Counted from the first letter of the stretch, positions 1 to 5,902 are shown. The stretch: DNA of 8,029 nucleotides from Thermoprotei archaeon (GCA_021158375.1 JAGGUS010000033.1:1-8029), one strand, 5' to 3'. The notes: generated from the letters alone by a model not told the origin. Made by a program: numbers and translations.

Positions 1-78
1 ATATTAATGTATATTAAGATTTAACATCAAGAGGAGTTAATTAACTTCAGTTTGTCTATACATAGCTACATAGGAGAT

Positions 79-98
79 ATATAAAGTGCACTTTATAT
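79..98 (+). promoter_or_regulatory. Perfect 20-base palindrome over the TATA box of the sugar kinase gene
   Basis: The sequence ATATAAAGTGCACTTTATAT is its own reverse complement over all 20 bases. Its left part reads as an archaeal TATA box (TATATAAA, about 80-85). A start of transcription 25-27 bases downstream would fall near 108, just before the GGAGGAGA ribosome binding site (111-118) of the kinase at 124. A protein bound to the palindrome would compete with TBP, so this is a good candidate operator. The palindrome is seen directly; its role as operator is inferred. Confidence 0.6.
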
Positions 99-123
99 CT
101 ATATCGTGATGGAGGAGAGATGA

Positions 124-1113
124 ATGCTAATGATGGCTATAGATGGAGGGAAAAGCAAGACCTGTTGCGTGATATTTAATGATGAAGGAGAGACCTTAGC
201 GATGAGCTCAAGTGGACCTTCTGGATTATTAGCATATGCTAAGGTAGCAGGCAGGAACATACGTAATGCTATTGATAAGGCATTGCTTAAAGCAGGAGTT
301 AAAATCAGCGAGATAGACCTCATAGTGATAAGTCTTGCCGATCTAGATACAAGAAGAGATTGGATTCTAGCAAAGAACATACTAAGATCTTTAGGCATAC
401 CTAAAAAAGTTAAGGTGATACTTGAACACGATGCTGTTACAGCATATTATGCAGTCACGTACGGAGCGCCTGGAGTTGCCGTGATAGCAGGTACAGGTAG
501 TATAGCTTTCGGTATGAATAAGAAAGGTGAAAGAGCAAGAGTTGGCGGATGGGGATGGCTTTTTGATGATGAAGGAAGTGCATTCTGGATAGCCAAGGAG
601 GCACTAGCTATGGCATCGAAAGCAGTAGATGGCCGAGGAGAATATACTGAATTAGTTCGCGCAATAATGGAATACTTTAACCTAAACAAATTCATGGATA
701 TAATAGACGTAATATACAAGGAAAAAGATGTAGCTAAGAATCATAAGGAGTTAGCTAAGCTAGCCGAAATAGTAGATAAAGTAGCTGTAAAAGGTGACAA
801 TCAAGCTAGAGAGATTCTAATAAGGGCTGGAATTGAACTAGCCAATATGGCCTACACAGCAGCTGAGAAGCTTAAAATGATTAATGATAAAATAGTAGTT
901 GGCGGCATAGGCAGCGTATTCAAATCTAGATTTGTAAGGTCTTCATTTAAGAATGAGATAAAGAAACTGCTTAAAAATGCATATATAAAGGAACCTCTTG
1001 TTGGATATCAATCATTAGTTGGACCTATCATACTAGCCCTAAAGGAAATGGGCATAAGAGAAGTGGAATCAGTAGTAAATAGAATTTCGAGAGAGCTTAG
1101 AGAAACATTGTAG
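124..1113 (+). CDS. BadF/BadG/BcrA/BcrD-family ATPase, probable N-acetylglucosamine/hexose kinase
   Basis: This 329-residue protein has the ASKHA sugar kinase layout. The N-terminal phosphate-1 loop is DGGKSKT (residues 7-13). EHDA (101-104) carries the likely catalytic Asp103. GTGS (123-126) is the phosphate-2 loop, followed by GGWGWLFDDEGSA (141-153), a hallmark of the BadF/N-acetylglucosamine kinase family. GGIGS (260-264) fits the adenosine motif. Crenarchaeal members of this family include a broad-specificity ATP-dependent hexokinase acting on glucose, glucosamine and N-acetylglucosamine, so cytosolic phosphorylation of such a sugar is the likely reaction; the exact substrate cannot be read. 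The ATG at 124 is preceded by GGAGGAGA at 111-118, five bases upstream; ATGs at 130 and 133 are also possible. The gene is complete and of normal length. An activator role for 2-hydroxyacyl-CoA dehydratases is unlikely because no dehydratase genes are nearby. Confidence 0.88.
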   Translation: MLMMAIDGGKSKTCCVIFNDEGETLAMSSSGPSGLLAYAKVAGRNIRNAIDKALLKAGVKISEIDLIVISLADLDTRRDWILAKNILRSLGIPKKVKVILEHDAVTAYYAVTYGAPGVAVIAGTGSIAFGMNKKGERARVGGWGWLFDDEGSAFWIAKEALAMASKAVDGRGEYTELVRAIMEYFNLNKFMDIIDVIYKEKDVAKNHKELAKLAEIVDKVAVKGDNQAREILIRAGIELANMAYTAAEKLKMINDKIVVGGIGSVFKSRFVRSSFKNEIKKLLKNAYIKEPLVGYQSLVGPIILALKEMGIREVESVVNRISRELRETL

Positions 1114-1202
1114 TTACCGTAGAAGAACTAAAATGCGGCTCACCTTTAGTTCGCTTCAAGAACTGAACAAGTTTAGATATTGCATAGCTCATACATGACA
1201 CT

Positions 1203-1592
1203 TTGAATACTACTATTATTTTAGTGGAAACGAGTAATAAGCCTAGAAGAGCTGAAGTCCTTAAGAATAAGATTATTGGTATTAGGAAAAAATTAGAAGA
1301 AATCCCGATATTGCTCATAATAACGGTGATATTTATACAATTTGCTATGACCGCTATAATATGTACAGCTTATAGGGATTCATATTATTCGTATTATCAT
1401 CGAAACTTGACCCTAAGCGTTGTCAACATATCTACATTTGCCTTTGTTGCCTTGCTTATATTCATTATTGCTACAGAAGCCCGTTCTAAGAGAATTATAG
1501 GTGATAGAGCAAACAAGACACTACTCTACTTAAGCATTAGCTTACTTTTAATAGGACTATTGTTTTCCTTCATAATGCTAATTCGCGTATGA
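1203..1592 (+). CDS. Small hypothetical membrane protein with three predicted helices
   Basis: I do not recognise this 129-residue product. It has a basic N-terminal part (about residues 12-30), then three hydrophobic segments at about 36-57, 70-91 and 105-127, separated by a Tyr-rich loop (about 58-66) and a basic loop (about 93-104). This is a credible membrane topology and not random translation. The start is uncertain: TTG at 1203 gives the longest form and GTG at 1224 is an alternative, and neither has a clear ribosome binding site. It lies 89 bases after the sugar kinase, on the same strand, so it could be cotranscribed, but no functional link is evident. No long ORF on the other strand looks more protein-like. 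Confidence 0.5.
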   Translation: MNTTIILVETSNKPRRAEVLKNKIIGIRKKLEEIPILLIITVIFIQFAMTAIICTAYRDSYYSYYHRNLTLSVVNISTFAFVALLIFIIATEARSKRIIGDRANKTLLYLSISLLLIGLLFSFIMLIRV

Positions 1593-1620
1593 TCCTACAC
1601 ATTAATTATCATCTAGGATC
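1591..1620. other. Inverted repeat between convergent genes
   Basis: GATCCTA (1591-1597) is matched by TAGGATC (1614-1620), a 7-base stem with a 16-base loop. It overlaps the stop codon of the small membrane protein gene and faces the 3' end of the VapC gene. It could mark the transcript ends, but archaeal termination depends mainly on T runs and none is prominent here. Confidence 0.3.
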
Positions 1621-1698
1621 TTGAGAATATCAGACACATTGTTGTAGCAAGAGGTACAAGGTTTACTTAAGGTGAGAAAGTCCTTTGTTTATACGAAA

Positions 1699-2133
1699 TT
1701 ATGCTATTATGTCATTATAACTATGAACGTCTACTTCGTATTCTCGCTTGAGTATATCCCTTAACTTGAGGATGTCGCGATCCTCTGTAATTAGGTCACC
1801 TTTCTCTATAATAGCCGTTGCAATAATAATACAGTCTATGTAATCTATAAGTACCTTTCTCAACTCATGCGCATATGAGAGGATGTCATCTCTATAAAAT
1901 GGCACTATGTGAAAAGTTCTCAAAATTACTCTAATGCCTTTTGAAACTATCTGTGGGGGTACATTAAGTTTTGACGCTTTTGCTTGAGCTTCAAATACCG
2001 AGATGAGATTTATTGATATGTCATGTATACTAATTTCAGTCTTAGTCCTCTTCTCAACTACCGCTTTGAGTAAATCCCTCTTAATTCCTATTCCTACCAA
2101 GGGTAGGATATATGTTGTGTCAAGAACTATCGT
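1699..2133 (-). CDS. vapC: VapC-type PIN-domain toxin (ribonuclease), start codon apparently mutated ATG to ACG
   Basis: From the ACG at 2133 this frame encodes 144 residues with a full PIN domain. Strand 1 is IVLDTTYILP with metal ligand Asp5. Glu48 lies in SVFEAQAK, Asp100 in DYIDCIIIATA, and Asp118/Asp120 in LITEDRD. PIN proteins of VapBC systems are Mg-dependent endoribonucleases held inactive by VapB. The frame is closed by TGA at 2137-2139, and between that stop and the strand-1 Asp there is no ATG, GTG or TTG, only AGA-ACG-ATA-GTT-CTT. The first standard start is TTG at 2100, which would delete strand 1 and Asp5. ATG in place of ACG would restore a classical ATGA overlap with vapB, so I annotate from ACG. 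The gene may be translated weakly from ACG or ATA, or may be a recently inactivated toxin. Confidence 0.75.
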   Translation of the reverse strand, partial: TIVLDTTYILPLVGIGIKRDLLKAVVEKRTKTEISIHDISINLISVFEAQAKASKLNVPPQIVSKGIRVILRTFHIVPFYRDDILSYAHELRKVLIDYIDCIIIATAIIEKGDLITEDRDILKLRDILKREYEVDVHSYNDIIA

Positions 2134-2369
2134 TCTTCAAACCCCCTACTAAGCTCTTTTCTGAACTTCTCGAATTCTTCCTCAGATATCATGGCATATT
2201 TCTTAGAATATAGAAGTCGAATTAGTTCGTCGGCGGGTGCAAGTGCCTTTCTTAAAAGTTCATTAACTACTTTAGATATGGCTTTCGTAGTTCCATATTT
2301 CCTAACACTCTCTTTAACTAGTTCTTCATAAATATCATCATCAAGGATTATCGTAGTTCTTTTAGGCAT
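2127..2369 (-). CDS. vapB: VapB-type ribbon-helix-helix antitoxin
   Basis: This 80-residue protein starts with a ribbon-helix-helix DNA-binding fold. The beta strand is RTTIILDDD (residues 4-12), helix A is about 13-26, and helix B runs from about TKAISKVV to LLRKAL (28-43). A charged C-terminal tail rich in EEEFEKFRKEL would bind and block the VapC active site. The ATG at 2369 has an AGGTG ribosome binding site four to five bases upstream. The gene precedes and overlaps vapC on the minus strand, the usual antitoxin-first order. The stop is TAG at 2127-2129. If minus-strand base 2132 were T, the gene would stop one codon earlier at TGA. Such antitoxins usually repress their own operon through sites near the promoter, and an inverted repeat lies just there. 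Confidence 0.85.
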   Translation of the reverse strand: MPKRTTIILDDDIYEELVKESVRKYGTTKAISKVVNELLRKALAPADELIRLLYSKKYAMISEEEFEKFRKELSRGFEER

Positions 2370-2398
2370 TTAAGCACCTGTATTTCTATATGCTTAAA
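2369..2398 (-). promoter_or_regulatory. Inverted repeat between promoter and start of vapBC, candidate VapB operator
   Basis: On the plus strand TTTAAGCA (2369-2376) is matched by TGCTTAAA (2391-2398): two 8-base arms with a 14-base spacer, so about 22 bases, or two helical turns, from centre to centre. The element spans from the vapB start codon back to the edge of its TATA region. Spacing and position suit two ribbon-helix-helix dimers and autorepression. That role is inferred. Confidence 0.45.
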
Positions 2399-2400
2399 AT

Positions 2401-2414
2401 CTAATAAATTTAAC
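2401..2414 (-). promoter_or_regulatory. Putative TATA box of the vapBC operon
   Basis: Read on the minus strand the sequence is GTTAAATTTATTAG, an A/T-rich TATA-like element centred about 38 bases before the vapB ATG. It predicts a transcript start near 2380 and a short leader of about 10 bases containing the AGGTG ribosome binding site. Confidence 0.45.
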
Positions 2415-2470
2415 TTCTTACATCCTATAATTAGCAGTGAAAGTCTCAAAACGAATAAAACAGGAGCTTT

Positions 2471-2488
2471 ATCTTATTATAATAAGAT
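2471..2488. promoter_or_regulatory. Perfect 18-base A/T palindrome followed by a strong ribosome binding site
   Basis: ATCTTATTATAATAAGAT is fully self-complementary and contains a TATA-like core. It is followed immediately by GGAGGT (2489-2494), but no intact gene starts there: GTG at 2497 gives only 27 codons. It resembles the palindrome-then-GGAGG arrangement before the sugar kinase and may be the surviving promoter/operator of the decayed gene downstream. Confidence 0.4.
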
Positions 2489-2592
2489 GGAGGTATGTGT
2501 ATTCTTTATCATACCTTATCTACGTACCGAGGCATTTCATGTCCCTCAGAATGATAAATATGGATATTGACAACTAGTAAAATCTTTTAGAG

Positions 2593-2940
2593 GTGAGGTA
2601 CATATCGTTGGTAGGGGCTAAAGACTTTTTGACTACGTTTAGGAATGAAACTCTATTCTTACCATACGATATTACATCAGACAGTAAGAGTGAAGCAAAG
2701 GTGCATAGCACCTTGTTTACCGCAAAGCTCATAACCTATGGTGCCAATCCATGTGGAACGTTCATTTCGAATGATATTAGTCTATCAACGCTGAGCGTTG
2801 CGCTTTGGTGCTCCCTGGATATTCCGTAACTTCATAGAGCTATTCCTGCAGGAGGGTATTATTCAATAACTAAGCTATATGGATTCTCACTTATAGGCTA
2901 CATAAGATGGTTACATGCATCAGAAGTTATGAAAAAATGA
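2593..2940 (+). pseudogene. Decayed gene fragment resembling the C-terminal half of FdhD (formate dehydrogenase sulfurtransferase)
   Basis: One frame runs from about 2593 to TGA at 2938-2940, interrupted only by TAA at 2827-2829. Its end, including ITKLYGFSLIGYIRW, lines up with the FdhD C-terminus, where a Pro-containing turn is followed by a helix and then [IV]TLIGF[AV]R. Further upstream, ETLFLPYDITSDSKSEAKV can be placed on the FdhD segment LFVREDVGRHNAVDKV, but with the conserved residues mostly lost. FdhD passes sulfur to the molybdopterin cofactor of formate dehydrogenase. The N-terminal half and the catalytic Cys region are missing, and no dehydrogenase genes are near, so this would be a non-functional relic. 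Upstream, a different frame around 2530-2560 reads RTEAFHV, possibly the more degraded preceding segment. The family match is from memory and moderate; an unrelated decayed gene is possible. Confidence 0.4.
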
Positions 2941-3136
2941 AGAGTCAAAACGGAAGAGTAGAAGTCGAAGAGTATATAAGTAGTATGAGAGATATTTAAA
3001 GGGACTATATAATCCTCTTAGACCTGTTAAAGTGGAGAGGCTGGGGGCAGAATAGATTTTGATGTTTATTGGAAAGTTTCATTTAAGTTCATTGTTAAGT
3101 CCTTTTAGAGCTCGTGTGAATGTCTAACCCTAATAG
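2941..3136. other. Intergenic stretch with no supported gene
   Basis: I see no protein-like reading frame here. Two TATA-like sequences (TATATAA at 2973-2979 and at 3006-3012) occur on the plus strand, but nothing recognisable starts 20-40 bases after them. A small unrecognised RNA cannot be excluded. Confidence 0.3.
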
Positions 3137-3147
3137 AATTTAAATTT
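3137..3147 (+). promoter_or_regulatory. Putative TATA box of the nucleotidyltransferase-HEPN gene
   Basis: AATTTAAATTT is a symmetric A/T element centred near 3142. It predicts a transcript start near 3168, giving a leader of roughly 60 bases before the ATG at 3231, unusually long for this window and containing a GC-rich hairpin. Confidence 0.4.
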
Positions 3148-3189
3148 GAGCAGTCTAATGGGTTTATTGGTGACCGCTGATTTCCGAGA

Positions 3190-3208
3190 ACCGCTCTAGA
3201 AGGGCGGT
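3190..3208 (+). promoter_or_regulatory. GC-rich hairpin in the leader of the nucleotidyltransferase-HEPN gene
   Basis: ACCGCTC (3190-3196) pairs with GGGCGGT (3202-3208) in a 7-base-pair stem with one G-U pair and a 5-base loop, TAGAA. A second ACCGCT lies at 3173-3178 and a second GGCGG at 3218-3222, the latter touching the GGAG ribosome binding site (3221-3224). Alternative pairings that hide or expose the binding site are therefore possible. The hairpin is seen directly; regulation is inferred. Confidence 0.35.
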
Positions 3209-3230
3209 GAGGGGGTTGGCGGAGACCGTG

Positions 3231-4004
3231 ATGAACCCGAGGGTGATAAAGAAAAATATCAAAGACAATAAAACATCACTCTCGGGAGAACGGCTAGTAG
3301 TGAAAGTAGATAGGAGGAAGTTGTTGAGGGCAGTTTGTGAGAGGCTTCTGAAATGTGATCCAAGTATTGTTGAGATTATCCAGTTTGGCTCCTCGGTTTA
3401 CGCTCCTGATCTCTCTAGGGATGTGGATTTACTAGTGGTTTCTAAGGATCCTAAGGATTATGATGTATATTTGAATGCCGTGGATGAGGTGACTCCACTA
3501 TTCAACGTGGACATAATTGTTGTTAAGTCTGGTCAGGAGCTTAGGGAGGAGCTCATTAGGGGGATTCTAGGGACCTTCAACGTGCTCTATGGTAGTGGAG
3601 AGTACATTCTTGAATATGCTAAGAGGCTAGGTAATCCATCATTTGAAGAGGCTAGGTCTGCTTTGAGGGTTGCACAACATATACTAAGACTAGCACTAGG
3701 AATTAGTCATCCATTAGATAGGGATAGGCTGTTTAGAGAGGCCTTCGACTCACTATTCCATGCTGCAAGAATAGCCGCCATGACCTATCTTTCGACAGAG
3801 GTTGCTGGGCGGGGGTTGCTGAGGAGGATGTTACCAGAACCCTATAATAGACAATTTAGAGAGTTCATCAATGTACTACATATAAGGTACTTCTACAATG
3901 GGGAATACCCTAAGGATAGGGTTGAAGAGGAATTCAACAAATGGTATAGAATAGTCGAGGAATTCATTAAGACCCTAGAGTATGAAACTAAGAAAAAGCA
4001 ATAG
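3231..4004 (+). CDS. Nucleotidyltransferase (MNT-like) fused to a HEPN-like domain
   Basis: Numbered from ATG 3231, the protein has 257 residues. Residues about 25-105 form a DNA polymerase beta-type nucleotidyltransferase: GSSVYAPDLSRDVDLLV has Gly53-Ser54 and metal ligands Asp64 and Asp66, and the third Asp is Asp94 in NVDIIVV. Residues about 137-250 are all helical, with RVAQHILRLAL and FDSLFHAARIAAMTYL matching the HEPN helix style, and REFINVLH gives an R-x6-H motif (Arg210, His217) like the HEPN RNase signature. Separate MNT and HEPN proteins form toxin-antitoxin pairs in which MNT adenylylates and silences the HEPN RNase; here both lie in one chain. A self-inhibited effector or a small-molecule (aminoglycoside-like) nucleotidyltransferase are both possible. 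GGAG at 3221-3224 supports ATG 3231; GTG 3207 and GTG 3300 are alternatives. The gene stands alone. Confidence 0.8.
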   Translation: MNPRVIKKNIKDNKTSLSGERLVVKVDRRKLLRAVCERLLKCDPSIVEIIQFGSSVYAPDLSRDVDLLVVSKDPKDYDVYLNAVDEVTPLFNVDIIVVKSGQELREELIRGILGTFNVLYGSGEYILEYAKRLGNPSFEEARSALRVAQHILRLALGISHPLDRDRLFREAFDSLFHAARIAAMTYLSTEVAGRGLLRRMLPEPYNRQFREFINVLHIRYFYNGEYPKDRVEEEFNKWYRIVEEFIKTLEYETKKKQ

Positions 4005-4056
4005 GCCAAGGACAATGCACACTTATCCGCCCATTACATAGTATACTTTTAGATCC

Positions 4057-4425
4057 CTAAGGAAGAGCATAAAGGAATAAAAGGAGTACGCTCATTAAGT
4101 CGGGGACTTTTGTGATGTTCTTTATGAGTTTGAGTTTTTCTGTTATGCGATTGATGTTCCGTTATAATTTATTGCGTCCATTCCATCTAGGGTTTTAGGT
4201 CTTTTTCAAGATTATCTCCAGAAGGTGCCACATATTAGGCTCATTACAAAGGCCATGTGGAAGTCTTCTGTTACAAACCCGTATAGTGATGACATTACGA
4301 AGGAGTAAGACTTATCATTAAGCTAGTGCTTTTGGTACTTTCTGATGAGCTTATAGTCCCATGCGAGAAGAGGTAATGGCTAGCTCCCTTAGCTTGTCCT
4401 CCTCCCTAAATACCCGCCTGACCAT
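4057..4425 (-). pseudogene. Decayed unidentified gene, divergent from the glycosyltransferase
   Basis: On the minus strand, protein-like pieces follow one another in shifting frames. From ATG 4425 a 24-codon piece contains FREEDKLRELAITSSRMGL and ends at 4351. A shifted frame continues with DYKLIRKYQKH, another has SYSFVMSSLYGFVTEDFHMA up to a stop at 4212, and the last includes RITEKLKLIKNITKVPDL and ends at 4057-4059. The first piece has a GTGAT ribosome binding site (AGTGATAAT then ATG) and an appropriately placed TATA element near 4464. This is the pattern of a gene of roughly 120 codons that has collected several frameshifts. I do not recognise the family. The charged helical start would suit a small regulatory or toxin-type protein, but that is a guess. 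Confidence 0.4.
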
Positions 4426-4458
4426 ATTATCACTAAAAGGCAATATACGCGTGTTATC

Positions 4459-4470
4459 TTTTTAAATTTT
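4459..4470. promoter_or_regulatory. Symmetric TATA element shared by divergent genes
   Basis: TTTTTAAATTTT reads as a TATA box in both directions. On the plus strand it lies about 25 bases before ATG 4489/4492, so the glycosyltransferase transcript would start at or beside its start codon. On the minus strand it predicts a start near 4438, just before the ATG at 4425 of the decayed gene. Confidence 0.5.
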
Positions 4471-4488
4471 CACCACTACGATATATTG

Positions 4489-5325
4489 ATGATGAAGGTA
4501 GATGTCGTATTACTCACCAAGAACTCGAATAAGCCAGTTCTTAGGCTTGTCTTAGAGTCGCTATACAAGAACGTTAACGTGAACAGACTGATAGTTGTGG
4601 ATGGTGGCTCTACGGATGGTACTGTAGAGCTTCTAAGTAAATACCCAAGAGTCGAGATACATTATGACGCAAACGGCACTAGGGCCACATCAAGGGAAAT
4701 AGGGATTAAATGCGTGGAGACTGAATGGTTCTTGTTCCTTGACTCAGACGTAGTATTATGCAAGAACTGGCAGAGAATTGCAGAAAAGTACATTAGAGAT
4801 GATGTGGGAGCAGTTCAAGGACGTGATGTTCCAGTCCGTTCACCAGAGATACAAGACTACTTCTATGCAATATCAAGGCTCAAGGAGTTGATTAAGGTAA
4901 AGAGCGGGCTGGGTATGGATGCTAATGCTCGTGGATTTACTGGTGATGTCTTAATCAGGACGGAGCTGGTGAAGGACATTAAAATCCCAAAGTTCTTACA
5001 CATATATGAGGACTACTACATAAAGCGGTATATTGAAAGAAAGGGGTTCAAGTGGGTAATCCCAAAGGATTTATATTGCTACCATTTAATGGGTGATAGA
5101 TCGCATAGGATTAAATCGGATGCGTACATGGCAGGGTACTTCTGTAGTATGTTAAATCTCTATAAATTGAGTAGTGTTATTGGGGGAGCTATGGGGATAT
5201 TCCCAAAAGTCCTAGTCGCATTATGTATGAGACCTAATTTTAAGATGGCAAAGTTTCAGATACTTAGACAGACGTACTTCTTCGTGGGGTTCTTAAGAGG
5301 GTATATGAGGGGTATTAAGATATGA
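4489..5325 (+). CDS. Family 2 glycosyltransferase (GT-A fold)
   Basis: This 278-residue enzyme would transfer a sugar from a nucleotide- or lipid-activated donor, probably during synthesis of cell-surface glycan or protein N-glycan at the cytoplasmic face of the membrane. The GT-A signature is clear: VDVVLLTKNS at the start, LIVVDGGSTDGT (about 34-45), FLDSDV with the metal-binding DxD (Asp85, Asp87), and IYEDYYIKR (about 172-180) with the acidic pair at the acceptor site. The C-terminal 50 residues are hydrophobic and basic, suiting membrane attachment without a clear spanning helix. There is no ribosome binding site; the TATA element at 4459-4470 predicts a leaderless transcript, so I start at ATG 4489 (ATG 4492 equally possible; TTG 4486 less likely). 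Its stop overlaps the start of a methyltransferase gene, now broken, in an ATGA. The donor sugar cannot be inferred. Confidence 0.88.
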   Translation: MMKVDVVLLTKNSNKPVLRLVLESLYKNVNVNRLIVVDGGSTDGTVELLSKYPRVEIHYDANGTRATSREIGIKCVETEWFLFLDSDVVLCKNWQRIAEKYIRDDVGAVQGRDVPVRSPEIQDYFYAISRLKELIKVKSGLGMDANARGFTGDVLIRTELVKDIKIPKFLHIYEDYYIKRYIERKGFKWVIPKDLYCYHLMGDRSHRIKSDAYMAGYFCSMLNLYKLSSVIGGAMGIFPKVLVALCMRPNFKMAKFQILRQTYFFVGFLRGYMRGIKI

Positions 5326-5828
5326 AGATTATGTTGGATGTGAGTGTGGGAACAAATCAGAGTTATACGTTTAAGACCAAAAGCTACTGTTGATAGCTTT
5401 CCTATTTTTTATGGATATTGAAGAACCAGAAAAAGAACTGCGGAAATGGGATTGGATAGTAGGTGGTGCCCAATATCTGCCATTCAGGGATAGTTGCTTT
5501 GATAAGGTTATTGCAAGTCATGTAATTGAGCACTTGGATGATCCTATCATGTTCTTGAAGGAAGTTCGTCGAATATTAAAAATAGGAGGGAGATTAACAC
5601 TTATTCTGCCCCAACTTTTTATCAATTGATGCAAGGGCTGATCCATCTCACAAACATGTCTTCAATCCTATTGTTCTAGCTCTGGTGCCGAAAAAGCTAG
5701 GGTTTAAAGTTCATTTTAATTATAGAGTAGGGGCGAAGCTACCCAACCTGATTAGAAAACCTCTTACCGTCCTCCTTAACATGGTTTCGGATGAGGTCTC
5801 CATAACAGCTACTAAGTGGGTGGGATAG
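5322..5828 (+). pseudogene. Frameshifted SAM-dependent methyltransferase (class I, methyltransferase_11 type)
   Basis: Three pieces in different frames rebuild a methyltransferase of about 165 residues. Piece one starts at ATG 5322, overlapping the glycosyltransferase stop, reads MKIMLDVSVGTN, and stops at 5391. Piece two (about 5411-5629) holds IVGGAQYLPFRDSCFDKVIA, then SHVIEHLDDP and VRRILKIGGRLTLILP, the motif II/post-motif core of the family. Piece three (from about 5631) reads DARADPSHKHVFNPIVLAL and ends ITATKWVG at TAG 5826-5828. At least two indels are needed to join them. Motif I is also eroded: LDVSVGTN replaces the usual LDVGCGTN, losing one glycine of the SAM-binding loop. Such genes often follow glycosyltransferases and methylate glycans, so the loss should change that product. 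The ORF inside piece two has no reasonable start and should not be read as an independent protein. Confidence 0.85.
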
Positions 5829-5851
5829 TGAGGCCAATTAGAGCATTAAAT
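5815..5851 (+). repeat. Direct repeat, copy 1: gene-junction duplicate after the methyltransferase
   Basis: This segment consists of AGTGGGT (5815-5821), seven bases, then TGAGGCCAATTAGAGCATT followed by AAAT. It matches 6749-6783 with one substitution, a one-base deletion and a three-base spacer difference. In this copy, GTG 5828 begins a frame reading (M)RPIRALNTE, which equals the start of the intact membrane protein (MRPIRAF) for six residues, then departs and stops after 28 codons. It looks like the orphaned start of a former neighbour. Confidence 0.75.
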
Positions 5852-5893
5852 ACTGAGGCAGGTGTATTTTACTGCTGGTTTCATGAGGAGATA

Positions 5894-5902
5894 TTTTATA
5901 AA
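5894..5902 (+). promoter_or_regulatory. Putative TATA box of the phosphatase-superfamily gene
   Basis: TTTTATAAA is centred near 5898, about 34 bases before ATG 5932. It predicts a transcript start near 5923 with a short leader that carries the GGTGAT ribosome binding site. The phosphatase-like gene therefore seems to have its own promoter despite following the methyltransferase remnant. Confidence 0.45.

Noticed and set aside
2100..2160. Programmed -1 frameshifting to make a VapB-VapC fusion.
   Set aside because: No slippery heptamer is present. The PIN frame has a TGA at 2137-2139, so a shift would have to occur within a few codons of the end. A mutated ATGA overlap is simpler.
2593..2829. 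The 78-codon ORF from GTG 2593 as an independent gene.
   Set aside because: Similar-looking sequence continues in the same frame past its TAA to 2940, which suggests a decayed longer gene.
3226..3260. GTGATGA near 3228 as a box C motif.
   Set aside because: It coincides with the start of the nucleotidyltransferase gene and has no matching D box.
4331..4420. CTGATGA near 4341 as a box C of another guide RNA.
   Set aside because: No D', C' or D boxes follow at acceptable spacing.
5390..5629. A free-standing short methyltransferase starting near 5390.
   Set aside because: It lacks the SAM-binding strand, which lies just upstream in another frame, and its missing C-terminus lies just downstream in a third frame.
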